From CAVZZV01 sp963779845 (GTDB lineage: Bacteria; Bacteroidota; Bacteroidia; Bacteroidales; GCA-2748055): DNA of 64,000 nt. The translations under genes and the position numbers were made by a program. Below, piece by piece: positions 1 through 8,521 of this stretch. Position 1 is the stretch's first letter, and each line of letters begins with the position of its first letter. A model generated the notes under the pieces. The model was not told where the DNA came from and did not search any database. It saw nothing but the letters and a program-made list of their open reading frames with translations. The stretch spans positions 806,001 to 870,000 of the forward strand of contig CAVZZV010000001.1 of assembly GCA_963779845.1 (NCBI GenBank), in the 5' to 3' direction.

Positions 1-504
1 CAATAAAAAGGGAAGCGCATAGAAACTAAGGATCATCCCTGATATGGCGCCGATATCAATTATTCCAAAAATTCTCTTTCCCTGTCTGAAGCTGAACGAC
101 CGGCCGGCTGTTCCCCAAAATCCAAGTAAAGCAATGATCGTAAGTGGTCCCATCAGAACGAACATGGCAAATACCAACCTGGAATCACCCGTTAATTCAA
201 ATCCAATTCTTAATCCAAGGGTACATAGGATGATAAAAAAGAAATTTATCAGGGAAAAGAAAGAAAACTTCATTCTTGTCTGGAGGAAAGAATAGACCGA
301 AGTAATGAAAATACCGGCGGCACCGGACCATACAAACGCCAGTGGAATCATGGAAGACCCGAAAGTATCGATAAAAAGTGTTTGAGCCCCTATATCGAAT
401 GCGCCGGCGAAGATTCCGAGGAAGACAGATTGCAGGATCAGAATGGAGGGTTTGGAACCAATCTCTTTTTCAGTATGTATTGCCCCAGGTTTACCGGTAA
501 CCAT
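1..504 (-). CDS. ATP/ADP-carrier-like (MFS-type) membrane protein, 5' part only
   Basis: Reading leftward from an ATG at 504, the frame stays open to the window edge (168 residues seen, C-terminus missing). An in-frame TAA sits just upstream of the ATG, so this start is firm. The peptide is strongly hydrophobic. A stretch with AQTLFIDTFGSSMIPLAFVW is followed by several membrane segments and then GFWGTAGRSFSFRQGKR, which resembles the loop in Bacteroidota nucleotide-transporter-like proteins (Npt1/Npt2 or ADP/ATP carrier relatives, often with HEAT repeats further downstream). The family call is from remembered similarity. The substrate cannot be read from the sequence. Confidence 0.6.
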   Translation of the reverse strand, partial: MVTGKPGAIHTEKEIGSKPSILILQSVFLGIFAGAFDIGAQTLFIDTFGSSMIPLAFVWSGAAGIFITSVYSFLQTRMKFSFFSLINFFFIILCTLGLRIGFELTGDSRLVFAMFVLMGPLTIIALLGFWGTAGRSFSFRQGKRIFGIIDIGAISGMILSFYALPFLL

Positions 505-555
505 TTTGATTTATGCATTAGCTTTATTGAAGCAATATATAAAAAAATGCAGCCC

Positions 556-1053
556 TTACATAATTTGATTTACAATTTCTTTTAAATCCGGCTTTAATCC
601 ATCAATAATAATTCTGGATTTTTTATAAAAAACCTCCCTGTCCTTTAATCTTGACATTATAAAGGGCAGCATTTCCCCCTCTTTCATCCCTTTTAACAAG
701 GGTCTGAAAGTAGTTCTGCCGGAAAGTCGGGTGACCAGGGCAGCAGGGGAAAGCATAAGATAAATTGTCGTACCTTCCTGATTCATCCATTCCATATTCC
801 CGTGGAAACAAGGAGTCCCTCCTCCTGTGGAAACTACCAGATCGTCCCGCTCCAAAAGACCCCGCAGGCATTCTGCTTCAATCTTTCTGAAATACTCTTC
901 CCCTTCATGCTCAAAGATCTTTCGGATCAGCCGGTTTTCCTTTCTTTCAATTTCCTCATCCAAATCGATGAAACTGAAGTTCAATTTCCTTGCCAGCCTT
1001 TTCCCAAGAGTGGATTTGCCAGAGCCCATAAAACCCGTTAGAAATATTTTCAA
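556..1053 (-). CDS. aroK: Shikimate kinase
   Basis: Cytoplasmic enzyme that phosphorylates shikimate with ATP in the pathway to chorismate and aromatic amino acids. The 165 residues match the usual family length. Visible motifs are the P-loop GFMGSGKST at residues 7-15, the metal/shikimate-binding pair D30-x-D32, an arginine in the FRKIE segment near residue 56, the GGG turn at 77-79, and an arginine-rich LID around residue 112. It lies 17 bp downstream of parC on the same strand and may be cotranscribed with it. Nothing is missing. Confidence 0.95.
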   Translation of the reverse strand: MKIFLTGFMGSGKSTLGKRLARKLNFSFIDLDEEIERKENRLIRKIFEHEGEEYFRKIEAECLRGLLERDDLVVSTGGGTPCFHGNMEWMNQEGTTIYLMLSPAALVTRLSGRTTFRPLLKGMKEGEMLPFIMSRLKDREVFYKKSRIIIDGLKPDLKEIVNQIM

Positions 1054-1070
1054 ATTGAATTATAGTTAAT

Positions 1071-3689
1071 TTATAGGTCAAGGGCCATTTGCCCGTTATC
1101 TTTTTTCTTTACTTCAGTGTCTGTGGATTTGCCGGGCAGCTCGGTTTCAGGCTTGTCCAGGGGTTCCAGTTCCTTTATCACAGATACTTCATAAGAGGAT
1201 AAACGCTTCCCCCTGGCCCTGAAACTTTTAACCCCGATAAAATCGGCCAGCTCAATGATTTCAGGATCGCGCCCTTTGTTCTTTCCACCAAAACGGATTT
1301 CAAGACGCGGATAGTCGAACTCGGTTATCCTGATTAGTTTGGAGGATGGATTTTCACCTATAAAGCTCTGGGTCTTTTCGGTAGGTTCAACCAGAAATCT
1401 CTTGGCATAGTAATATTCCTGATCAGCATCATAATACACTGCCGAAAAGATCTTCTCCGGCCTGAATTTCTCGATAATCAGGCAATTGTCTTCAAAATGG
1501 GCCGAAAGGTCAAAATTCGAAAGCCTGAACGTACCGAATTTCGTTATTACCAGAATCTTATCATCTCCTGAAAACTCCCCAAGCAATACCCCTCTTCCAT
1601 CCGCATTCAATCTCTTTACATCCTCATCAAACCATATTTTCCTCCCTCCAAGGGTTGATTCGCCCTTTTCTTTCAACTGGATCTTATGGACTCCAAATTT
1701 TGTAAGAATGTTGCCCATGGAGCCACGTCCTTTAATCGCCAGTTCACTAAAGTCCAATTCAAAAATGAGTTTCTTAATCCTTGCCCTGGGTTTTAAGTAC
1801 ACTTTTACCACCTCAGCTTCTCCATTTGGATTGGCAGTCATGTATAGGATTTTGGAATTTTTGTGTTCTTTGATAAAACTATATTCCTTATCCCTGGTGA
1901 TGCCGGTAACTGCTGCTCTTTTCATCATGGTATTCCCCGATCCGCCGTCGAAATAAATCACATTGTAGATGGTTCGTGCATCATTGCGCTTAAATACAGC
2001 GATATGGATAATATCTTTCCCGACAAAAACCTTATCGGCTACTTTGCTTACCACGAATGACCCACTCTTTCGGAAGGTAATGATCTCGTCGATATCAGAG
2101 CAGTCGCCGACAAATTCATCCTTTTTCAATCCTGTCCCGAAGAAACCTTCCTCCCGGTTTACGTACAATTTTTCATTGGCGACCACAACTTTGGTGGCTT
2201 CGATATTCTCAAAATTCCGGACTTCCGTTTTGCGCTCCCGTCCTTTTCCATATTTCTTCCTGATCTGCCGGTAATAATTGATGGTAAAATCGGTAATATT
2301 TGCCAAATGGTTTTTTACTTCTTCGATTTCGTTTAGAAGCGATTTAAGGTGTTCATCCGCCTTGTTGCTGTCGTATTTGGAAATTCGTTTAATCTTGATT
2401 TCCGTCAGTTTTACAATATCTTCCTCCGTGATCTCACGCCGGAACAAGTTTTTGTAAGGTTCAAGACCTTTATCAATCGCTTCGATCACCGCTTCCCATG
2501 TTTCGCATTCTTCAATATCCCGGTAAATTCTTTTTTCAATAAATATTTTTTCCAGCGAAGAAAAATGCCATTCCTCCATTAATTCGGAAAGCCGGATCTG
2601 CAGCTCCAGACGAAGTAAATCCCGGGTGTTTTCCGTGTTGATTTTCAGCACTTCACTTACACCAACAAACCGGGGCTTTTCCTCTTCGATAATGCAGCAA
2701 TTGGGAGAGATGCTCACCTCACAATCTGTAAAAGCATATAGGGCGTCGATCGTTTTGTCCGAGGAAACATTGGGTCCAAGATGGACCACAATTTCAGCAA
2801 ATTCAGAGGTATTATCATCGACCTTTCGGATCTTTATCTTTCCCTTGTCATTTGCTTTCAGGATGGATTCTATAATCGTGGAAGTCGTTTTTCCAAATGG
2901 AATTTCCCGAATAACCAGGGTCTTTTTATCCAACTTTTCAATTTTGGCGCGAATCTTCACCGCCCCGCCGCGCAAGCCGTCGTTATATCTTGAAAAATCA
3001 GCAAATCCACCTGTCGGAAAGTCAGGATAAATGGTGAATTCTTTTTCCTGCAGATAGGCTATGGAGGCGTCGATAAGTTCAATGAAATTATGGGGCAGGA
3101 TTTTCGAGGCAAGCCCGACTGCGATACCTTCAGCCCCCTGGGCGAGAAGCAAGGGAAATTTCATGGGAAGGGTAAGAGGCTCCTTGTTCCTTCCATCGTA
3201 AGAGAGCTTCCATTTGGTGGTTTTCGGATTGAAGACCACTTCCAGAGCGAATTTGGAAAGCCTGGCTTCAATGTAACGGCTTGCGGCTGCCCCATCCCCG
3301 GTAAGGGTATTCCCCCAGTTTCCCTGGGTATCGATCAGGAGCTCTTTTTGTCCAAGCTGAACCAGGGCATCCCCTATGGAAGCATCCCCATGAGGGTGGT
3401 ACTGCATGGTATAACCAATAATGTTGGCGACCTTATTATAACGCCCGTCATCAAGCCTTTTCATGGCATGAAGTATCCTCCGCTGAACAGGCTTTAAACC
3501 ATCGTTCATGTGCGGTACGGCACGTTCCAGAATTACATATGAGGCATAATCAAGAAACCAATCCTTGTACATGCCCGACAGGTGTACGATCCGTGGAAGC
3601 CCGTTCTCAGGGCTATCCCCATCCATACCCGCATCGGTATGTCCAGCCGTACTTTTGTTCAAATTACCCGAATCAAAATCTTCAATCAT
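1071..3689 (-). CDS. parC: DNA topoisomerase IV subunit A (GyrA/ParC family)
   Basis: Breakage-reunion subunit of the type IIA topoisomerase that decatenates daughter chromosomes. In its 872 residues the catalytic tyrosine is Tyr139 in the AASRYIE motif, preceded by the YHPHGDASIGDALV helix. A long coiled-coil region follows (about residues 350-480), then a C-terminal DNA-wrapping beta-propeller-like part (about 500-830) and a charged tail. The C-terminal half lacks a canonical GyrA box (only a KGRGSMGN-like segment), and the gene pairs with a ParE-type subunit, which favours topoisomerase IV over gyrase. parE lies upstream on the same strand, 366 bp away across a repeat patch. Confidence 0.93.
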   Translation of the reverse strand: MIEDFDSGNLNKSTAGHTDAGMDGDSPENGLPRIVHLSGMYKDWFLDYASYVILERAVPHMNDGLKPVQRRILHAMKRLDDGRYNKVANIIGYTMQYHPHGDASIGDALVQLGQKELLIDTQGNWGNTLTGDGAAASRYIEARLSKFALEVVFNPKTTKWKLSYDGRNKEPLTLPMKFPLLLAQGAEGIAVGLASKILPHNFIELIDASIAYLQEKEFTIYPDFPTGGFADFSRYNDGLRGGAVKIRAKIEKLDKKTLVIREIPFGKTTSTIIESILKANDKGKIKIRKVDDNTSEFAEIVVHLGPNVSSDKTIDALYAFTDCEVSISPNCCIIEEEKPRFVGVSEVLKINTENTRDLLRLELQIRLSELMEEWHFSSLEKIFIEKRIYRDIEECETWEAVIEAIDKGLEPYKNLFRREITEEDIVKLTEIKIKRISKYDSNKADEHLKSLLNEIEEVKNHLANITDFTINYYRQIRKKYGKGRERKTEVRNFENIEATKVVVANEKLYVNREEGFFGTGLKKDEFVGDCSDIDEIITFRKSGSFVVSKVADKVFVGKDIIHIAVFKRNDARTIYNVIYFDGGSGNTMMKRAAVTGITRDKEYSFIKEHKNSKILYMTANPNGEAEVVKVYLKPRARIKKLIFELDFSELAIKGRGSMGNILTKFGVHKIQLKEKGESTLGGRKIWFDEDVKRLNADGRGVLLGEFSGDDKILVITKFGTFRLSNFDLSAHFEDNCLIIEKFRPEKIFSAVYYDADQEYYYAKRFLVEPTEKTQSFIGENPSSKLIRITEFDYPRLEIRFGGKNKGRDPEIIELADFIGVKSFRARGKRLSSYEVSVIKELEPLDKPETELPGKSTDTEVKKKDNGQMALDL

Positions 3690-3734
3690 TCTTGTTATAA
3701 AGTGCTACTTGTTTTTTGTCCAATATATATTTTA

Positions 3735-4060
3735 AATCCCCACATCACCAAATTAGTTTGGAGTGTGAGTAGAGAGCCGAATTAGTTTGGAGTGTGAGTA
3801 GGGAGCATGGATTCCCACTATCCCAGCATCATCACATCATCACATCCTCACATCCTCACATCACCAAATTAGTTTGGAGTGTGAGTAGGAGCATGGATTC
3901 CCATATCACCATCCTCACATCACCAAATTAGTTTGGAGTGTGAGTAGAGAGCATGGAATCCCACTCACCCAACATCAACACATCACCACATCATCACATC
4001 AACACATCACTCACATCCTCACATCCCCACATCCCCACATCCCCACATCATCCCATCATC
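3735..4060. repeat. Intergenic repeat patch between parE and parC
   Basis: Two repeat types are interleaved here. The first is four copies of a unit with core TTAGTTTGGAGTGTGAGTAG (near 3752, 3782, 3869 and 3927), most followed by an ATGGATTCCCA-like tail. The second is runs of CACATC/CATCCC-type short repeats, densest at 3825-3865 and 3970-4065. The short-repeat run continues into the 3' end of parE: the TGA stop of parE (4056-4058 on the + strand) lies inside it. No ORF of its own is credible. Confidence 0.85.
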
Positions 4061-5903
4061 CCATCTCCGCATCAACAATATCATCCTCTACCCGCAGGTT
4101 TTCGATAATGAAATCCTGCCTGTCGGGGGTATTTTTGCCCATGAAAAATTCAAGTAATTCGCTAATACTGTCATCTTTATGCAGACGAACCGGCTCCAGC
4201 TTGATATTCCTGCCTATAAAATGTTTGAATTCATCGGGAGAAATTTCCCCCAATCCTTTAAAGCGGGTAATTTCTGTATTGCCTCCAAGTGTCCGTTTTG
4301 CTTTTTCTTTTTCCATCTCGGAATAACAATAAATGGTCTTTGTTTTATTTCTGACTCTGAACAAGGGGGTCTTCAGGATATACAAGTGCCCTTTCCGGAT
4401 GAGATTTGGAAAAAACTGAAGAAAAAAGCTGATCAGCAATAAGCGGATATGCATTCCGTCGACATCGGCATCGGTAGCGATCACCACATTCTTGTATCGA
4501 AGCGTATCCAATCCATCTTCGATATTCAGGGCAGCCTGAAGAAGATTGAACTCTTCATTCTCATAAACGATCTTTTTGGTAAGTCCGAAGGTATTCAGCG
4601 GTTTTCCTTTCAAACTAAAGACCGCCTGGGTGTTTACATCCCTCGATTTGGTAATGGAGCCTGAGGCGGAATCCCCTTCCGTGATAAAAATCGTGGATTC
4701 TTCCTTCCGCTCATCGGCCGAATTATAATGGATACGGCAGTCGCGCAGTTTCTTATTATGAAGGTTTGCCTTTTTCGCCCGTTCCCTGGCCAGTTTCTGA
4801 ATGCCTGAGATTGCCTTGCGTTCTTTCTCGGAATCCTGTATTTTCCTCAAAAGGATATTGGCAGTTTCAGGATTTTTATGCAAAAAATCGTCAAGTTTCT
4901 GCGATAAGAAATTCACGATGAAATTTCTTACTCCGGGTCCTTTTGGTCCCATATCCTTGGATCCGAGTTTCGTTTTCGTCTGGGATTCAAAAACCGGTTC
5001 TTCCACCTTTATACTGATGGCTGAAATAATGGAAGCACGGATATCCGCAGCATCAAAATCCTTTTTATAAAAATCGCGGATTGTTTTCACCAGCCCTTCC
5101 CGAAAAGCCACGAGATGAGTGCCCCCTTGTGTTGTATGCTGGCCATTCACGAAGGAATAATACTCTTCCCCGTACTGCGATCCATGGGTGATAGCTACCT
5201 CAATATCTTCATCTTTCAGATGGATAATCGGGTACAAGCCTTCCCCGTTCATATAATCCTCCAGAAGATCGACCAAACCATTCTGAGAAACGAATGTCTG
5301 CCCGTTAAAATTCATTTTTAGTCCGGCATTCAGGTAGACATAGTTCTTGATCATGGTCTCTACATATTCAGGAATGAACCTGAAACGACCAAACAATTCA
5401 TCGTCCGGAGTGAAGGTGACAATGGTCCCGTTTTTTTTGTTAGAAGCACTCTCAGGACTGTCATCGATGAGTTCGCCACAGTTGAACAGGGCGAGTTTGG
5501 ACTGTCCTTCACGCACCGATTCAATCATAAATTCCCGGCTAAGCGCATTTACTGCCTTTATTCCTACACCGTTCAGTCCGACCGATTTTTTAAATACTCT
5601 GGAATCATACTTTGCACCCGTGTTCATTTTTGAAACCACGTCGACCACTTTACTTAAGGGGATACCCCTTCCGTAATCCCTGACCATCACCTGTTTTTCC
5701 TCGATCGATATATCTATTTGTTTCCCAAACCCCATCATGTATTCATCGACGGAATTATCGAGCACTTCCTTCATCAGAATATAAACCCCATCGTCGGGAG
5801 ATGCTCCATCGCCCAGCTTCCCCACATACATTCCGGGCCGCTTCCGGATATGTTCCTTCCAGTCGAGGGTCCTTATGGTATCTTCCGAATAGTTTGTATT
5901 CAT
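4056..5903 (-). CDS. parE: DNA topoisomerase IV subunit B (GyrB/ParE family)
   Basis: ATPase subunit of topoisomerase IV, partner of the ParC encoded downstream. From the chosen ATG at 5903 it has 615 residues. Visible features are the GHKL ATPase motifs (E46 and N50 in KEVLDNSVDEY, GRGIPL near 79-83, NGVGIKAVNALS) and the Toprim domain with EGDSASGS and TDADVDGMH. An in-frame ATG at 5921 would add six residues, but a -7 box TATATTTG (5921-5928, - strand) overlaps it, so transcription should begin near 5914 and the 5903 start is preferred. The last codons and the stop lie in the downstream CATC repeat run. Confidence 0.93.
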   Translation of the reverse strand: MNTNYSEDTIRTLDWKEHIRKRPGMYVGKLGDGASPDDGVYILMKEVLDNSVDEYMMGFGKQIDISIEEKQVMVRDYGRGIPLSKVVDVVSKMNTGAKYDSRVFKKSVGLNGVGIKAVNALSREFMIESVREGQSKLALFNCGELIDDSPESASNKKNGTIVTFTPDDELFGRFRFIPEYVETMIKNYVYLNAGLKMNFNGQTFVSQNGLVDLLEDYMNGEGLYPIIHLKDEDIEVAITHGSQYGEEYYSFVNGQHTTQGGTHLVAFREGLVKTIRDFYKKDFDAADIRASIISAISIKVEEPVFESQTKTKLGSKDMGPKGPGVRNFIVNFLSQKLDDFLHKNPETANILLRKIQDSEKERKAISGIQKLARERAKKANLHNKKLRDCRIHYNSADERKEESTIFITEGDSASGSITKSRDVNTQAVFSLKGKPLNTFGLTKKIVYENEEFNLLQAALNIEDGLDTLRYKNVVIATDADVDGMHIRLLLISFFLQFFPNLIRKGHLYILKTPLFRVRNKTKTIYCYSEMEKEKAKRTLGGNTEITRFKGLGEISPDEFKHFIGRNIKLEPVRLHKDDSISELLEFFMGKNTPDRQDFIIENLRVEDDIVDAEMG

Positions 5904-5920
5904 CTTAGCCAAATTTTGCA

Positions 5921-5928
5921 CAAATATA
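5921..5928 (-). promoter_or_regulatory. Bacteroidota -7 box for parE
   Basis: On the - strand this reads TATATTTG, a full match to TAnnTTTG. Expected transcription start is about 5914, giving a leader of roughly 11 nt before the ATG at 5903. No clear -33 TTTG is visible. Confidence 0.55.
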
Positions 5929-5967
5929 ATTAAAAGATAGGGGCGGGAGAGAATTGTTTTTCAACAG

Positions 5968-6441
5968 TTGAAAAATTATAATTGGATTTGTTCCCCGACC
6001 GGATTATGTGCTATCTTTGTTTCAGGTGGTTCGGGTGGAGAGGATCGGTTATGGCACACCTACTCCGACCATTTAGGTTCTTTGGTATATATGGTGAATG
6101 CAGATAATTCCAACGACTACAAGGAGTATAGTTACGATGCCTGGGGTAACCCAAGGGATGCGGCGGACTGGACACAACCTGCAATCCAAACTTTGTTCGC
6201 GGGAAGGGGGTTTACCGGGCATGAACATATAGAGGAGTTCGCGTTGATCAACATGAACGGCAGGGTCTATGATCCGATGGTGGGCAGGTTCTTCAGTCCG
6301 GATCCTTATGTACAGTTGCCGGGGTTCGCGGGGAGTTATAACCGGTATTCGTATTGCCTGAACAACCCGCTTATCTATACTGATCCCGACGGGGAGTTTA
6401 TTTTTACGATTATCGGAGCGTTGTTAGCTCCTGTCACCTAA
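5968..6441 (+). pseudogene. Orphan Rhs tip 1: C-terminal Rhs core fragment
   Basis: The frame encodes only the end of an Rhs/YD-repeat core: YSDHLGSLVYMV, YDAWGNPRDA, GFTGHEHIEEFALINMNGR, VYDPMVGRFFSPDPYVQ and YSYCLNNPLIYTDPDGEF, the conserved boundary before variable C-terminal toxins. A full Rhs protein has more than a thousand residues; here about 140 core residues remain, with no credible start codon (the ORF opens at an out-of-context ATG at 5968). After the boundary only a few residues of variable sequence follow before a TAA. The next stretch encodes a toxin tail in another frame, which points to a deletion or frameshift. In known Rhs systems such orphan tips recombine with a full-length rhs gene; none is in this window. 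Confidence 0.75.
5987..6019 (+). promoter_or_regulatory. Bacteroidota-type promoter upstream of Rhs tip 1
   Basis: TTTG at 5987-5990 and TATCTTTG at 6012-6019 are separated by 21 bp, a good match to the Bacteroidota sigma-factor consensus. It reads directly into the truncated Rhs core with no convincing start codon in between, so it may be the promoter of a former gene whose 5' coding part is gone. Confidence 0.5.
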
Positions 6442-6557
6442 ATTATTCAAGTTCATATAATCAAGCTTGGGGTACATTTTTCAGAGCAAATCCGGGTGCT
6501 ACCCAGTCGAGTATTTTCAGAGAGGCTGTAAGATTAAAGATTTTATTTGGTTATTAA
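6432..6557 (+). pseudogene. Tail of a C-terminal nuclease-type toxin (HNH/AHH-like), remnant
   Basis: In the frame shifted relative to Rhs tip 1, codons 6432-6557 encode about 40 residues ending in SYNQAWGTFFRANPG, SSIFREAVRL and LFGY, then TAA. Many HNH/AHH-superfamily polymorphic toxins, as I remember them, end in this way (aromatic AW-x-FF, NPxAT, helix, G-x-stop). The catalytic His region is missing, so the toxin is presumably inactive. The imm11-type gene directly downstream fits, because AHH-type toxins are often paired with imm11/DUF1629 proteins. The family call is an inference from a short piece. Confidence 0.45.
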
Positions 6558-6567
6558 TTAAAAATAA

Positions 6568-7124
6568 ATGACATATTCAGATTTTTATATTATTTCGGAA
6601 AAGGACACTCGAGGCGCATTAAACTTAATTCCTAAATTAAATCTTGATCATAATAAAGTATTTAGAAATGAAATAATTCCTGAAAAAGCTATCGAATTTG
6701 TTCCAAATTATGGTTCAAAAACACTTGATTTTTTAAATGCTGGGTATGCAGGGCTCTATCTGGTTTCTAAAAAAATTATAGAGCTATTTAAAAAATACAA
6801 AGTAACTGGATGGAATAATCTTCCGGTAAGTATTAAGGGGCATGAACACTATGAATATTACTTGCTTACGGTAACAGGTAGATGTTCTTCTATAGAATAT
6901 GAAAAAAGTAAGTCATTTTTAAAAACTCCATTCAATCATCTGGAAGACCTATAGAAGCCAAAAAAGGACTTTATTTTGATTTGAGAAGCTGGGATGGATC
7001 AGATGTTTTTACCCCGGCGAATTCCAGATTTACTTTTATTACAGAAAAAGTAAGGAATATTCTTACGGCAAATAAAGTGACAAACTTATTGGTGAAAAAT
7101 ATCACAGATTTTGAAATATTTTAA
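6568..7124 (+). pseudogene. Imm11/DUF1629-type immunity protein, frameshifted
   Basis: The first part (6568-6954) encodes 128 residues with an IIPEKAIEFVPNYGSKTLDF region, GLYLVSKKIIELFKKYKVTG, LPVSIKG and YEYYLLTVTG, resembling imm11/DUF1629 immunity proteins of polymorphic toxin systems. It then stops. In the next frame the sequence continues with EAKKGLYFDLRSWDGSD, RFTFITEKVRNILTAN and VKNITDFEIF ending in TAA at 7122-7124, which reads like the C-terminal third of the same family. The likely slip point is the T5A5 run near 6914-6925. Joined, it would be about 185 residues. It lies 10 bp after the toxin remnant, as expected for a toxin-immunity pair. Confidence 0.6.
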
Positions 7125-7148
7125 TCTGAGATGATAATCTGTAATTTC

Positions 7149-7176
7149 AAAGCCTCGGATCTTCATGGGCTTTATT
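7149..7176. terminator. Terminator-like hairpin after the imm11 remnant
   Basis: AAAGCC (7149-7154) pairs with GGCTTT (7168-7173), followed by TATT. The left arm AAAGCCTCGG is shared with the stronger terminators at 10125 and 11703, so this is the terminator of the first Rhs cassette. It lies between a + strand and a - strand gene and may serve both. Confidence 0.5.
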
Positions 7177-7179
7177 ACT

Positions 7180-7566
7180 TTAAACCTTAAACGGGTTTAC
7201 GATTTTTAAGCCCTTGACATTGTTAAAATCCTTTTCGTTGTTTGTGACAAGTGTACAGCCATGAACCAGGGCGGTAGCGGCGATTATGGCATCTGGAGTT
7301 TTGATCTTTTTGTTCCGGCGAATGCTTACGGTGTGTAAAATGACATCGGAGGTGATATCCAGGATAACACTGTCGGCAATAAAATCTTTCACTTTTTGCT
7401 CTTTCCCGGGATCGGTTTTCCAACAAAGCAGTTCGATCTGCGTTATAATCGAAAGTTTGGGCACGGCGTCAATAACAGAATCCATAAACTCAAGGCCTTT
7501 TTCGGGCAGAGAAGCCGAGAAGTAATCGGATACCACATTGGTATCAATCAAATACCGTTGTTCCAT
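7180..7566 (-). CDS. PIN-domain ribonuclease toxin (VapC-like)
   Basis: The 128 residues span a complete PIN domain with the acidic metal-binding set: D8 in YLIDTNVVS, E45 in ITQIELL, D92 in KTPDAIIAATAL, and D113 in TNNEKDF. Proteins of this type cleave RNA and are neutralised by a cognate antitoxin. Its start overlaps the end of the 72-residue upstream gene by 19 bp, a translationally coupled antitoxin-toxin arrangement, and an XRE regulator heads the operon. The C-terminal KGLKIVNPFKV is typical of Bacteroidota PIN proteins. Confidence 0.88.
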   Translation of the reverse strand: MEQRYLIDTNVVSDYFSASLPEKGLEFMDSVIDAVPKLSIITQIELLCWKTDPGKEQKVKDFIADSVILDITSDVILHTVSIRRNKKIKTPDAIIAATALVHGCTLVTNNEKDFNNVKGLKIVNPFKV

Positions 7567-7766
7567 TCGCCGCGCATTTGTTTGATATGGTTATTGAGTT
7601 GCCTTCCTTCTTCTTTGCTGATAAAGCCTTTGTATTTTTCGGACAATTTTACCCGGGTTGGTTCAATATTATCTTTCAATACCTTAATCAGTTTTAGTTC
7701 TTCCAACTCGTGCAAAATCCCCAGGGCCTTCCGGTTGGTTAACTGTATAAGCATCGTGTTGTCCAT
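7548..7766 (-). CDS. Putative antitoxin of the PIN module
   Basis: This is a charged 72-residue protein, counted from the ATG at 7766 (MDNTMLIQLTNRKALGIL...). The longer frame to 7814 would overlap the XRE gene, so the shorter form is chosen, leaving 7 bp to the upstream XRE stop. It has helical ELEELKLIKVL and KEEGRQLNNHIKQMRGEW segments and no recognised DNA-binding fold. Similar small proteins commonly precede PIN toxins in Bacteroidota. Antitoxin function is inferred from position (19 bp overlap with the toxin) and size. Confidence 0.7.
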   Translation of the reverse strand: MDNTMLIQLTNRKALGILHELEELKLIKVLKDNIEPTRVKLSEKYKGFISKEEGRQLNNHIKQMRGEWNNGI

Positions 7767-7773
7767 ATCCTTT

Positions 7774-8127
7774 TTATTTAGCGTGCAACAAGCTTTGAAT
7801 TTTTGTTTTAGCAATATAAGCGTCCATTAAAGAAAGCACGGTTTTTTTATCTTCTGTGTCCAGGGTTTGGACTTCCTTAAAACGGCTTATCAAATCTTTT
7901 TCCAGCCCGGCATCCTGCACCACATCATCAGCCGTACCGTTCATCAGGTAATCAACGGTAGTGTCCAATGCTTTGGCGAGCTTGGTCATGGCCTGGGCAT
8001 TAGGTTTTGTTTCTCCACGCTCATAGCGGCTCACTTGCGTAAAGTGTACCTCAATGAGTTTTGCCAGTTCGCCCTGTGAAATTCCTTTTCGCTTGCGAAG
8101 TTCCTTTAATCGGCCTTCAAAATCCAT
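7774..8127 (-). CDS. XRE-family helix-turn-helix regulator of the PIN module
   Basis: The 117 residues begin with a Cro/C1-type HTH (RLKELRKRKGISQGELAKLI, then SRYERGETKPN and ALDTTVDYLMNG), followed by a C-terminal helix with EDKKTVLSLMDAYIAKTK. The frame runs upstream to 8172, but the promoter at 8159-8190 overlaps that extension, so the start is 8127 (or 8139). It heads a three-gene operon with the antitoxin and PIN toxin and probably autorepresses it. The XRE at 12195 has the same architecture and a similar C-terminal helix (EDKKKTLFDLMDTYIRDAKT), so the two are related. Confidence 0.85.
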   Translation of the reverse strand: MDFEGRLKELRKRKGISQGELAKLIEVHFTQVSRYERGETKPNAQAMTKLAKALDTTVDYLMNGTADDVVQDAGLEKDLISRFKEVQTLDTEDKKTVLSLMDAYIAKTKIQSLLHAK

Positions 8128-8158
8128 ATTATTAAGCATTAGCATAAAAATTACACTA

Positions 8159-8190
8159 CAAAAATAGCACAAAAATCAAACATTAACAAA
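8159..8190 (-). promoter_or_regulatory. Promoter of the XRE-antitoxin-PIN operon
   Basis: On the - strand TTTG (8187-8190) and TATTTTTG (8159-8166) are separated by exactly 20 bp, an excellent Bacteroidota promoter match. Transcription should start near 8152, just upstream of the XRE start. Confidence 0.65.
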
Positions 8191-8282
8191 GATGTTTAGA
8201 CAAGAGAGCAATAACGTAGTTTTTCATGCCTGTTTTTATTAGATAAGTTTGCAAAAACCTTGCCTCCCCCTGATTGCTATCG

Positions 8283-8521
8283 GGACTGGCTTTGGGGGTT
8301 GCCTAAGCGGTTAAAATGACCGGGAATGTCAATACGGGCTTTTTCTTTTCAATTGAAATAAATTTAAAAAAAGACGCTCAATTGAACCCCGAAGGGCTCA
8401 CGAACACAATTAAAAATAAAAAACAGGTGAGTAAAAAGAAAAATCACTAACTTGGGGGCAATTACGTTCTTTGAACCAAAAGCCCTGGGCCTGGTCATTG
8501 AAAAACCGGGGGCAGGGTGTG
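8283..8521 (+). repeat. Rhs-cassette junction repeat, copy 1
   Basis: This gene-free stretch before Rhs tip 2 shares two blocks with the stretch before tip 3 (10811-11027). Block one has GGCTTTgGGGGTTGCCTA and a CGGTTaAAAATG-like part (8290-8320), then a TTTCAATTGAA segment. Block two (about 8430-8505) has AAAAAGAAAA, a TAACTTGG box, TTCTTTGAA, then GGTCATTGAAAA. A degenerate third copy of block two is at about 12985-13060. The shared order suggests all tips descend from one parental rhs 5'/3' junction. Confidence 0.6.
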
